Part shown: positions 25,598 through 33,739 of the stretch, one piece after another
Position numbering within the stretch: the stretch's first letter is position 1
How the letters are laid out: every line of letters begins with the position of its first letter
Assembly: GCF_039542305.1 (NCBI RefSeq)
Contig: NZ_BAABHW010000005.1
Location: 1-64,000, forward strand
DNA from: Roseibacterium beibuensis
Lineage (GTDB): Bacteria > Pseudomonadota > Alphaproteobacteria > Rhodobacterales > Rhodobacteraceae
Reading direction: 5' to 3'
DNA: 64,000 bases
Notes under the pieces: model-generated
Database searches by the model: none
Told to the model about the DNA's origin: nothing
What the model saw: only the letters and a program-made list of their open reading frames with translations
Program-made: the position numbers and the translations under genes

Positions 25598-28500
25598 ATG
25601 CGCCGCATGATTTACGCCCTTCTCACCTTGCTTCTTCTGCCCTTCGCCGCCGTGGCGCAAGCTCCTGACCGGGCGAACACGATCCTCGTGCTGGACGGGT
25701 CGGGGTCGATGTGGGGCCAGATCGATGGCGTGAACAAGATCGTCATCGCCCGCGAAGTCATTGCGGATTTGCTTGGGGATATGCCGGACGAGCAATCGCT
25801 GGGGCTGACCGTTTACGGGCACCGCCAGCGCGGCAGTTGCACCGATATCGAGACCATCGTCGAGCCTGCCCCCTTCACGCAGGACCGCATCCTGGAGGCG
25901 GTCAATGCCATCAACCCGCGCGGGCGCACGCCGATGACGGATGCCGTGGTCGCCGCGGCCCGGTCGCTGCGGCATACCGAGGAACCGGCAACCGTCATCC
26001 TCGTCTCGGACGGGATCGAGAACTGCAACCCCGACCCCTGCGCCATGGCCGCCGAGCTTGAGGCCGCAGGCGTGGGCTTCACCGCGCATGTCATCGGCTT
26101 CGACGTCGCCTCTGAACCCGAGGCGCGGGCGCAGATGCAGTGCATCGCCGACAATACCGGCGGCCTGTTCCTGACCGCCGACAACGCGTCGGAGCTTTCG
26201 GCAGCCCTTGAGCAAGTCGTCATGGCCCCGGCGGTGCAACCCACGCCCCTGCGGATCGAGGCGCGGCTGACCCCCTCGGGCGGCGTGCCGACGCGGCCCA
26301 TTGGCTGGACGCTCCTGTCCGGCGCGGGCGAGGTTCTGTCGACCGGCACGCAAGGCCCTGCGATCACGACCGAGCTGATGCCCGGCGACTACGTGGCCCG
26401 CGCCACGCGGGCAGAAGCCGATGGCCCGGCCACCTACCAGACGGCGTTCAGTGTGATTGAGGGAATGCCCGGCCCGATCGTCGTGTCCATGCCCGAGATC
26501 GTGGAAACCGTGCCCGTGACCTTCACCGCGCGGGTCGAGCCGGACATGACCGTGCCTGCCTCGCCCTTGATCTGGACCCTGTTCGACGGCGCGGGGCAGC
26601 ACTTGCTCGGGCCGGTCGAGGCGCCGGGCGGCAATGTCGCGCTGTTGCCGGGCGATTACCGCCTGTCGGTCTATCGCGTGGCTCAGGAAACCACGCATGA
26701 GGCCAGCTTCACCGTCGCCGCGAACACTCCGCAAGAGGTGATCTTCCCCCTGCCCGCGCTGATGGTCGACGTGACCTTCTCGGCGCGGATCGGCGGCGAG
26801 GCCGGCCCCCTGATCACCGATCCGGTCATCTGGGAGGTCACGCCCCTTGCCACCGCCACCGAGATCGCACCGGCGAACCCGGCCGCGTTGGGCCTGACGC
26901 GCGGGGCCTACCGCGTCACCGCCTACTGGACGGCTCAGGAAATCGAACAGAGCGTTGATTTCGTCATCGTGGATCAGCCGCGCGAGATCGCCGTGGTCTT
27001 CCCTGAACCGCAACAACGCGCGACGATCACCGCGCCGGCCAGCGCCGTGGCAGGCTCGACCATCGAGGTTGGCTGGGACGGCCCGAACGAGGCCAATGAC
27101 TATATCGGCATCGGTCGCGCCGACGGCGAAGGCTCGGCCTGGGTGAACTATACCGAAACCAGCCGTGGCAACCCCGTCAGCCTTCTGATGCCCATCGAAG
27201 CGGGCGACTACGTGATCCAGTATTTCCTGCGCGACGGTCGCACGCCCATTGCCAGCTCGCCGATCGCCGTCACACCGGTCGAGGCGTCGATCACGGCACC
27301 CGGCACCGCCGTGGCCGGCTCGACCATCGAGGTCGGATGGACCGGGCCCGATTACGACCACGATTATATCGGGATCGGACGGGCCGATGGCGGGGGCAGC
27401 GGCTGGGAGAACTATGTCGAAACGCGCAACGGCTCTCCGATCCAGCTTCTGGTGCCCGTGACGCCCGGGGAATACCTGATCAGCTACTATGCCCGTCAGG
27501 ACCGCACCCGGATCACCTCGGTGCCGATTTCGGTCACGCCGGTCGAGGCCAGCATCACGGCGCCTGAGACCGCCGCTGCCGGATCGACCATCGAGGTCGG
27601 GTGGACAGGGCCTGACTACCGCGACGATTATATCGGCATCGGACGCGCCGATGGCCAAGGCAGTGCATGGGAGAACTATACCGGGACACGGCAGGGCAAT
27701 CCGCTGAGCCTGACCGTGCCGGAAACCCCGGGGGACTATGTAATCCAGTATTTCCTCCGGCAGGACAGAACGCCCGTCGCCAGCGCGACGATCACGGTGA
27801 CCGAAGTCGCGGCCTCGATCACCGCGCCGGAAAGCGCTGTTGCCGGGGCCACCATCGAGATCGGTTGGACCGGACCCGCCTACGAGGGCGACTATATCGG
27901 CATAGGCCGCGCCGATGGCCAAGGCTCGGCCTGGGAGAATTACTTCAACGTCTCCGACGGCAATCCCGGCCAACTTCTCGTGCCGGAAACGCCGGGGGAC
28001 TACGTGATCCGGTATTTCCTCCGGCAGGACAGAACGCCCATCGCCAGCGCCACCATCGCCGTGACCGAGGTCGCCGCGTCGATCACGGCGCCGGCCACGG
28101 CAACGGTGGGATCGACCATCGAGGTCGGCTGGACCGGGCCGAACTACCGCGACGACTACATCGGCATCGGGCGCGCGGATGGACAGGGGTCCGCTTGGGA
28201 GAATTACGCCTACACCCGCGACGGGACCCCGGCGCGCATCCTGATCCCGACGGAGCCGGGCGATTATCTGATCCAGTACTTCCTGAACCAGGATCGCACC
28301 CCCATCGCCAGCGCCCCCATCACCGTGTCCGAGGTCGCCGCGTCGATCACGGCCCCGGCCAGCGCCACCGCCGGATCCATGATCGAGGTCGGATGGACCG
28401 GACCCAACTATGCCGATGACTATATCGGCATAGGACGGGCTGATGGTCAGGGCTCGGCCTGGGCCAACTACAGCTACACCCGCGACGGAAACCCGCTGAG

Positions 28501-29125
28501 CCTTCTGGTCCCCGCAGAACCCGGGGAGTACGTGATCCAGTATTTCCTGAACCAGGATCGCACCTCCATCGCGTCGGTTCCGATCACGGTCAGCGCCGTC
28601 GAGGCATCCTTGACCGCGCCCGCAAGCGCCGTGGCGGGCTCGACCATCGAAGTGGGGTGGACGGGGCCGGATTACCGCGACGACTATATCGGCGTGGGGC
28701 GTGCGGACGGTCAGGGCTCGGCCTGGGCGAATTATCGCTATACCCGAGACGGCAACCCCGCCCGCCTGGTCATGCCGCCGGAACCGGGGGCCTACGTGAT
28801 CCGCTATTTCCTCAACCAGGATCGAACCGCGATCGCCGAGGTTCCGATCACGCTCAGCCCGGTCGAGGCCGCGCTGACGGTGCCCGGCACGGCGCAGGCC
28901 GGCACCACGATCGAGATTGGGTGGACCGGACCGAATTACGATGGCGACTATATCGGGATCGGGCGGGCCGACGGGCAAGGCAGCCAGTGGGCACGATACG
29001 CCTACACCCGTGATGGTTCCCCTGCGCGGCTTCAATTACCCGAAGAACCGGGCGCCTACGTGATCCGCTATTTCCTCGACCAGGACCGCACCGCCGTGGC
29101 GTCGGTGCCGATCACGCTGGAGTAA
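25598..29125 (+). CDS. Secreted von Willebrand factor A protein with eight C-terminal 88-residue repeats
   Basis: A 1175-residue exported protein. Signal peptide at residues 1-22. A vWA domain (about 28-195) has a complete metal-dependent adhesion site: DGSGS at Asp33, Thr in GRTPMTDAV and Asp in LVSDGIENC. Residues 230-470 are three diverged beta-sandwich-like units, each ending in a segment such as PGDYRLSVYR. Residues 475-1175 are eight copies of an 88-residue unit with core GSTIEVGWTGP, DYIGIGRADGQGSAW and YVIQYFLNQDRTPIAS. The layout suggests an extracellular or periplasmic binding or adhesion protein. No transmembrane anchor, LPxTG or autotransporter domain is visible at the C-terminus. 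The ATG at 25598 follows AAGGACA. Confidence 0.88.
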   Translation: MRRMIYALLTLLLLPFAAVAQAPDRANTILVLDGSGSMWGQIDGVNKIVIAREVIADLLGDMPDEQSLGLTVYGHRQRGSCTDIETIVEPAPFTQDRILEAVNAINPRGRTPMTDAVVAAARSLRHTEEPATVILVSDGIENCNPDPCAMAAELEAAGVGFTAHVIGFDVASEPEARAQMQCIADNTGGLFLTADNASELSAALEQVVMAPAVQPTPLRIEARLTPSGGVPTRPIGWTLLSGAGEVLSTGTQGPAITTELMPGDYVARATRAEADGPATYQTAFSVIEGMPGPIVVSMPEIVETVPVTFTARVEPDMTVPASPLIWTLFDGAGQHLLGPVEAPGGNVALLPGDYRLSVYRVAQETTHEASFTVAANTPQEVIFPLPALMVDVTFSARIGGEAGPLITDPVIWEVTPLATATEIAPANPAALGLTRGAYRVTAYWTAQEIEQSVDFVIVDQPREIAVVFPEPQQRATITAPASAVAGSTIEVGWDGPNEANDYIGIGRADGEGSAWVNYTETSRGNPVSLLMPIEAGDYVIQYFLRDGRTPIASSPIAVTPVEASITAPGTAVAGSTIEVGWTGPDYDHDYIGIGRADGGGSGWENYVETRNGSPIQLLVPVTPGEYLISYYARQDRTRITSVPISVTPVEASITAPETAAAGSTIEVGWTGPDYRDDYIGIGRADGQGSAWENYTGTRQGNPLSLTVPETPGDYVIQYFLRQDRTPVASATITVTEVAASITAPESAVAGATIEIGWTGPAYEGDYIGIGRADGQGSAWENYFNVSDGNPGQLLVPETPGDYVIRYFLRQDRTPIASATIAVTEVAASITAPATATVGSTIEVGWTGPNYRDDYIGIGRADGQGSAWENYAYTRDGTPARILIPTEPGDYLIQYFLNQDRTPIASAPITVSEVAASITAPASATAGSMIEVGWTGPNYADDYIGIGRADGQGSAWANYSYTRDGNPLSLLVPAEPGEYVIQYFLNQDRTSIASVPITVSAVEASLTAPASAVAGSTIEVGWTGPDYRDDYIGVGRADGQGSAWANYRYTRDGNPARLVMPPEPGAYVIRYFLNQDRTAIAEVPITLSPVEAALTVPGTAQAGTTIEIGWTGPNYDGDYIGIGRADGQGSQWARYAYTRDGSPARLQLPEEPGAYVIRYFLDQDRTAVASVPITLE
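27020..29122 (+). repeat. Eight tandem 264-bp coding repeats
   Basis: The unit of 264 bases recurs in frame eight times without spacers, beginning at 27020, 27284, 27548, 27812, 28076, 28340, 28604 and 28868. The last copy is three codons short. Adjacent copies differ at many third positions, but copies 3 and 4 share nearly identical DNA over 27716-27787 and 27980-28051, suggesting recent duplication or gene conversion. Confidence 0.93.
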
Positions 29126-29141
29126 GGGACGAAAAAGAAAA

Positions 29142-29164
29142 GGGCGGCCCCAATCGGGCCGCCC
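29142..29164. terminator. Bidirectional terminator between the vWA gene and lpdA
   Basis: Perfect stem GGGCGGCCC (29142-29150) and GGGCCGCCC (29156-29164), preceded on the plus strand by an A-rich tract and followed by CTTGT. It sits between two convergent stop codons. Confidence 0.8.
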
Positions 29165-29186
29165 CTTGTCCTGGGCGCCGTGGCCT

Positions 29187-30584
29187 TCAGATGTGGATAA
29201 CCCGGTCGAAGGCGTCGAGCACGGATTCGTGCATCATCTCGCTGAGTGTCGGGTGCGGGAAGACGGTTTCCATCAGGTCCTCTTCCGTGGTCTCCAGCTT
29301 CTGCCCCACGACATAGCCCTGGATCAGCTCGGTCACCTCGGCCCCGATCATGTGTGCGCCAAGCAATTCGCCCGTCTTGGCGTCGAACACCGTCTTGATC
29401 ATCCCCTCGGGTTCGCCAAGCGCGATAGCTTTGCCGTTGCCGATGAAGGGGAAGCGACCGACCTTGACCTGATGGCCCTTCTCCTTGGCTTTCGCCTCGG
29501 TCAGGCCGACGCTGGCGACCTGCGGATGACAATAAGTGCAGCCTGCGATGCTTTCGGGTTTCACGGGGTGGACGTTGTTCTTGCCCGAGATCAGTTCGGC
29601 CACCATGACGCCCTCGTGCGACGCCTTATGCGCCAGCCATGGCGCGCCCGCGATGTCGCCGATGGCGTAGAGCCCCTCGACGCCCGTGCGGCAGTAGGCG
29701 TCCGTCACGACATGGGTGCGGTCGATCTTCACGCCCAGCTTTTCAAGCCCGAGCCCCTCGGTGTTGCCGACAATGCCCACGGCCGAGATCACCGTGTCGA
29801 ACTCGTGCTTTTCGACCTTGCCACCCACCTCGATATGGGCGGTCACCGTGTCGGCCCCGCGATCGAGTTGCTTGACCATCGCCTTTTGCAGGATCTTCAT
29901 CCCCTGCTTTTCAAAGGACTTCTTGGCGAAGGCGCTGATCTCGGCGTCTTCGACCGGCAGGATGCGGTCCATCACCTCGACCACGGTCGTCTCGGTCCCC
30001 AGCGTATTGTAGAAGCTGGCGAACTCGATGCCGATGGCGCCCGAGCCGATGACGAGCAGTTTCTTGGGCATATGCGGCGGGGTCAGGGCCGTCTTGTAGG
30101 TCCAGACGCGCTTACCGTCGCCCTCCAGCCCGGGCAATTCGCGGGCCCGCGCCCCGGTGGCGAGGATGATGTTCTTGGCGGACAGCTCCTCGGTGCCCTT
30201 GTCGGTCTTGACCGAGACCTTGCCCTTGGCAGGGATCGTGGCCTCGCCCATCACGACGGTGACCTTGTTCTTCTTCATCAGGTGCGCCACGCCCGAGCTG
30301 AGCTGCTTGGCCACCCCGCGCGAGCGTTTGACCACCGCGTCGATGTCGTAACCGATGCCATCGGCCTTCAGGCCGAACTCCTTGGCGCGGTGCATCAGGT
30401 GGAACACCTCGGCCGAGCGCAGCATCGCCTTGGTGGGGATGCAGCCCCAGTTCAGGCAGATCCCGCCCATATGCTCGCGTTCGACGATGGCCACCTTCAG
30501 GCCAAGCTGGCTGGCCCGGATCGCGGCGACATAGCCGCCCGGCCCCGCCCCGATTACCACAACGTCAAAAGTCTCTCCGGCCAC
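29187..30584 (-). CDS. lpdA: Dihydrolipoyl dehydrogenase (E3)
   Basis: FAD enzyme that reoxidises lipoyl groups of 2-oxoacid dehydrogenase or glycine-cleavage complexes. The 465-residue protein has the FAD motif VIGAGPGGYVAA, the redox disulfide GGICLNWGCIPTK (Cys43/Cys48), the NAD motif IGSGAIGIEFASF and the C-terminal HPTLSEMMHE with the catalytic His. Start codon is GTG at 30582-30584, seven bases after GGGAGG. No E1 or E2 gene is adjacent, so the complex it serves is not shown here. A 28-bp palindrome lies just upstream. Confidence 0.97.
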   Translation of the reverse strand: MAGETFDVVVIGAGPGGYVAAIRASQLGLKVAIVEREHMGGICLNWGCIPTKAMLRSAEVFHLMHRAKEFGLKADGIGYDIDAVVKRSRGVAKQLSSGVAHLMKKNKVTVVMGEATIPAKGKVSVKTDKGTEELSAKNIILATGARARELPGLEGDGKRVWTYKTALTPPHMPKKLLVIGSGAIGIEFASFYNTLGTETTVVEVMDRILPVEDAEISAFAKKSFEKQGMKILQKAMVKQLDRGADTVTAHIEVGGKVEKHEFDTVISAVGIVGNTEGLGLEKLGVKIDRTHVVTDAYCRTGVEGLYAIGDIAGAPWLAHKASHEGVMVAELISGKNNVHPVKPESIAGCTYCHPQVASVGLTEAKAKEKGHQVKVGRFPFIGNGKAIALGEPEGMIKTVFDAKTGELLGAHMIGAEVTELIQGYVVGQKLETTEEDLMETVFPHPTLSEMMHESVLDAFDRVIHI

Positions 30585-30605
30585 GGTCTGTCCTCCCGGC
30601 GAAAT

Positions 30606-30633
30606 CCAATTTGTTCAACGTTAAACAAATTGG
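30606..30633. promoter_or_regulatory. 28-bp palindrome upstream of lpdA
   Basis: Arms CCAATTTGTT (30606-30615) and AACAAATTGG (30624-30633) are perfectly inverted around CAACGTTA, whose inner bases are also symmetric except for one pair. The centre is CG, as in LacI/GalR-type operators. It ends about 20 bases from the lpdA start codon. An operator is the likelier reading; an mRNA hairpin near the ribosome site is the alternative. Confidence 0.65.
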
Positions 30634-30700
30634 CCACGGGACGCAAAGCCACGAAATTGCGCGCAAGGCAGGTTTTCCCGTCACGCAAGGCACCCCCGGG

Positions 30701-31273
30701 TCAGGCCGCCTGCACCTCGGACAGGATGGCGCCGTAGCCACCGTTCTCAAGGAAATCGCGCTCGGCCTCGGTCGAGACCCGGCCAAGGGCCGCGTTCCGG
30801 TAGGGAAAGCGGTTGAAGCGGCGGATGATCTCGCGATGCACCCGTGCATGCAGCAGGTTGTCCGTGCCCTCCATCCGCCCGGCCATCAGGCGCACGCAAT
30901 GATCCTGATCGGTCAGCCGTTCGGAATGCATGAAGGGCATGTAGAAGAACTGCCGCATCGGGCCATCGACACGCATGTCCCAGCGCCGTTCCAGCGCGTA
31001 GCAGGCAATCGTACGGGCGCGATCATCGGTGGCGAAGGCGCGCGGATCCTCGCGGAAAATGTTGCGCGGGAACTGGTCCAGCAGGATGATGAGGGACAGC
31101 GCCCCCTGCGGATTGGTCGCCCAACCTTCATCCAGCGCGCCGCCGGCGGCCTCGTCCCACAAGGGTCCGAAACGCTCGGTGATCTGCGCGTCGAACCCGT
31201 CGTCTTTCCTGTACCACATCTCTGGCCCGGACTTTTCCCAAAAGGCCAGCACCTCGTCTGCTCGATCGTCCAT
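30701..31273 (-). CDS. DUF924 family protein
   Basis: A 190-residue soluble helical protein of the DUF924 family. Recognised by DEVLAFWEKSGPEMWY near the start, LIILLDQFPRNIFR in the middle, and FFYMPFMHSE with HREIIRRFNRFPYRNAALGR at the end. The fold resembles a TPR-like helical bundle; no biochemical function is established. ATG 31271-31273 is preferred; GGAGGAGG lies rather far upstream, and a TTG seven codons earlier is possible. Confidence 0.88.
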   Translation of the reverse strand: MDDRADEVLAFWEKSGPEMWYRKDDGFDAQITERFGPLWDEAAGGALDEGWATNPQGALSLIILLDQFPRNIFREDPRAFATDDRARTIACYALERRWDMRVDGPMRQFFYMPFMHSERLTDQDHCVRLMAGRMEGTDNLLHARVHREIIRRFNRFPYRNAALGRVSTEAERDFLENGGYGAILSEVQAA

Positions 31274-31333
31274 CTGCCGTGTTTCCTCCTCCAACAGGTG
31301 CCCGGTCTTGTCCCTTGGGACATGAAGCCGGCA

Positions 31334-32629
31334 TCACTCCTTCGTTGCCGCCTCCTCCTCTGCGGCTTCGGCCATTTCCTCGGCCGCTTCGACATACAAC
31401 TCCTGCGCGGTCTCGACCGCAACCGGCGACGCGGCACCGGGCAGGATCGCGGCGTAGGAGACGGCCTCGTAATCCCCTTCCTCGGCATAGGCCGACACAC
31501 GCTGCGTCATCCGCCAGACCCCGTAGGCCGCGACAAGGAACAGGATTGCCGACATAAAGGACCAGTAGGCCGCGGGCCCCACCTGCCCCATGATCAGACC
31601 CATGACAGGCGGACCGGCGATGGCGCCCAGACCGTTCACGAAGATCAACCCGCCAGAGGCGGCGGCCATGTCCTCGGGTTCGAGATAGTCGTTCGTATAG
31701 GCGATGATGAGCGCGTAGAGCGGCTGCACGAACCCGCCGGAGACGACGCCGACCGCCAGGACGACGGTGAAGACGTCCCCGAACATGGCCCCGACCAGCC
31801 CCGCCACCCCGGCCAAGACCGCAGCCCCAATGATCAGCAGGCGACGGTCCATCCGGTCCGACATCCAGCCGATGGGATATTGGAACAGGATCGCCCCGAT
31901 GAAGAAGCTCGACACGAAAAGCGACAGTTGCCCAAGGCCAAAGCCCGCCTCGGTCGCATAGACAGCGGCCATCGCGTATTGCCCGGCAAAGACGGCCCCC
32001 AGCATCAGCATGCCGACGACGCCGAAGGGCGACGCGGTGTAAAGCTGGCGCAGCGTCATCGGGCGCGCCGCCTCGAAAGCCGGGGTCGGCGTCGCGGACA
32101 ACAGGATCGGCGCAAAGCTGAGCGAGACGAGGATCGACGGGATCACGAACAAGAGCCAGCCGGACGGATCGCCCGCCGACAGGATACCCTGCGCCGCGAC
32201 GAAGCCGAGCATCTGAACCAGCATGTAGGCCGACAGGGATTGCCCGCGCGTTTCATTGGTCGCGGAATTGTTCAGCCAGCTTTCGGCTGTCACGTAGACC
32301 CCCGACAGCGAAAAGCCGATCACGACCCGCAGCGCCATCCAGACATAGGGATCACTGACGATCGGATAAGAGATCACCACCGCCGAGATCAGCGAGCCAA
32401 GCGCCGCGAAGACCCGCACATGCCCGACGCGCGCGATGAACTTGGGCGCGATGGACGAGCCGCCGAGGAACCCCAGGAAATACGCCGACCCGATCAGCGA
32501 CAGCTGGAAGGTGGTGAACCCCTCCAACGCCCCGCGCACGCCCATCAGCGAGCCCTGCAACCCGTTTCCGACCTGCAAAAGGAACATTCCGAAGAGCAGG
32601 GCCCAAGAGGCCCGGATCACGTTCAACAT
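31334..32629 (-). CDS. MFS transporter, YcaD-like
   Basis: A 431-residue membrane protein with twelve predicted helices. It begins LNVIRASWALLFGMFLLQ and contains VYVTAESWLNN and FQYPIGWMSDRMDRR, features of the YcaD/UMF-like MFS branch. The C-terminal 50 residues form an acidic Glu/Ala-rich cytoplasmic tail. Substrate unknown. ATG 32627-32629 follows AAGGAAA. Lies downstream of queA on the same strand with a 54-base gap. Confidence 0.87.
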   Translation of the reverse strand: MLNVIRASWALLFGMFLLQVGNGLQGSLMGVRGALEGFTTFQLSLIGSAYFLGFLGGSSIAPKFIARVGHVRVFAALGSLISAVVISYPIVSDPYVWMALRVVIGFSLSGVYVTAESWLNNSATNETRGQSLSAYMLVQMLGFVAAQGILSAGDPSGWLLFVIPSILVSLSFAPILLSATPTPAFEAARPMTLRQLYTASPFGVVGMLMLGAVFAGQYAMAAVYATEAGFGLGQLSLFVSSFFIGAILFQYPIGWMSDRMDRRLLIIGAAVLAGVAGLVGAMFGDVFTVVLAVGVVSGGFVQPLYALIIAYTNDYLEPEDMAAASGGLIFVNGLGAIAGPPVMGLIMGQVGPAAYWSFMSAILFLVAAYGVWRMTQRVSAYAEEGDYEAVSYAAILPGAASPVAVETAQELYVEAAEEMAEAAEEEAATKE

Positions 32630-32683
32630 GGCGCGTTTCCTTCGCTTTCCGGCAGGCTCACCCACCGATAGCGCCGCCGTCTG

Positions 32684-33739
32684 TCAGATTCGCGACGGAA
32701 TCAAAAGCGATGCGTCGCCATAGGAAAAGAAGCGGTACTCGTTCGCCAGGGCATGGGCGTAGATCTGCTTGATCCGATCCTGCCCCATCAGCGCGGAAAC
32801 CAGCATCATCAGCGTCGATTTCGGAAGGTGGAAATTCGTCATCAACGCATCGGTCACGCGCCAGACATACCCCGGATAGATGAAGATATCGGTATCCCCC
32901 TCGAAGGGCCGCATGGTGCCGTCCGCGTCCGCCGCCGTCTCGATCAGGCGCAGCGCGGTGGTGCCGACGGGAATGATGCGACCGCCCGCCGCGCGGGTCG
33001 CGTTGATCTCGTCGGCCGCCTTTTCGCGCACCTCGCCCCATTCGGCATGCATCTTGTGGGTGGTTACATCCTCGACCGTGACCGGCAGGAAGGTGCCCGC
33101 ACCGACATGCAGGGTGACGAAGGTGAAATCGACCCCGCGTACGGTCAGCGCCGCGATCAAAGCCTCGTCGAAATGAAGGCTCGCCGTGGGGGCCGCGACG
33201 GCCCCGGCGCGCTTGGCCCAGATCGTCTGGTAATCTTCGCGGTCACGTTCATCCGGGGCCCGCTTGCCCGCGATATAGGGGGGCAGCGGCATGGCGCCGG
33301 CCGCGTTCAGCGCCGTGTCGAAATCGGCGCCCGACAGGTTGAAGCGCAGCCGCAAGCACCCCTCCAGCTCCACGACATCGGCGCTCAGATCCTCGGAGAA
33401 CACCACCGTTTCGCCCAGGGCGAGCTTTCGCAGCGGCTTGGCCAGCGCAGACCACGCCCCGTCCGGCTGCGGCTCCATCAGCGTGACCTCGATCTTCGCC
33501 GAGACCGGGCCTTGCGCGGTATCGCGGTGCCGCCGCCCGGTCAGACGCGCAGGGATGACGCGCGTGTCGTTCAGAACCAGCCGGTCACCGGGCTGCAACA
33601 GGTCCGGCAGGTCGTGGACATGACAGTCCCGCGTCTCGGGCCCATCGGCCACCAGCAGCTTGGCCGAGGACCGTGGCCGCGCGGGCCGGGTCGCGATGCG
33701 ATCCTCGGGAAGGTCGAAGTCGAAATCGTCCAGTTTCAT
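32684..33739 (-). CDS. queA: S-adenosylmethionine:tRNA ribosyltransferase-isomerase
   Basis: Converts preQ1-tRNA to epoxyqueuosine-tRNA using the ribosyl group of SAM. The 351-residue protein shows the family pattern DFDFDLPEDRIA at the start, LNDTRVIPARL, a middle PPYI...RDREDYQTIWA region, HVGAGTFLPV and the C-terminal MTNFHLPKSTLMMLVSAL. Its ATG overlaps the stop of the upstream AsmA-like gene (ATGA), so translation is probably coupled. The earlier pathway enzyme tgt is at the other end of the window. Confidence 0.97.
   Translation of the reverse strand: MKLDDFDFDLPEDRIATRPARPRSSAKLLVADGPETRDCHVHDLPDLLQPGDRLVLNDTRVIPARLTGRRHRDTAQGPVSAKIEVTLMEPQPDGAWSALAKPLRKLALGETVVFSEDLSADVVELEGCLRLRFNLSGADFDTALNAAGAMPLPPYIAGKRAPDERDREDYQTIWAKRAGAVAAPTASLHFDEALIAALTVRGVDFTFVTLHVGAGTFLPVTVEDVTTHKMHAEWGEVREKAADEINATRAAGGRIIPVGTTALRLIETAADADGTMRPFEGDTDIFIYPGYVWRVTDALMTNFHLPKSTLMMLVSALMGQDRIKQIYAHALANEYRFFSYGDASLLIPSRI

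Noticed and set aside
25544..29035. 1163-codon minus-strand frame antisense to the vWA gene
   Set aside because: A shadow produced by the high-GC repeats; the sense strand carries a signal peptide, a vWA domain and clean repeats.
27020..29122. CRISPR array suggested by regular repeats
   Set aside because: The unit is 264 bases, contiguous without spacers and fully coding in frame.
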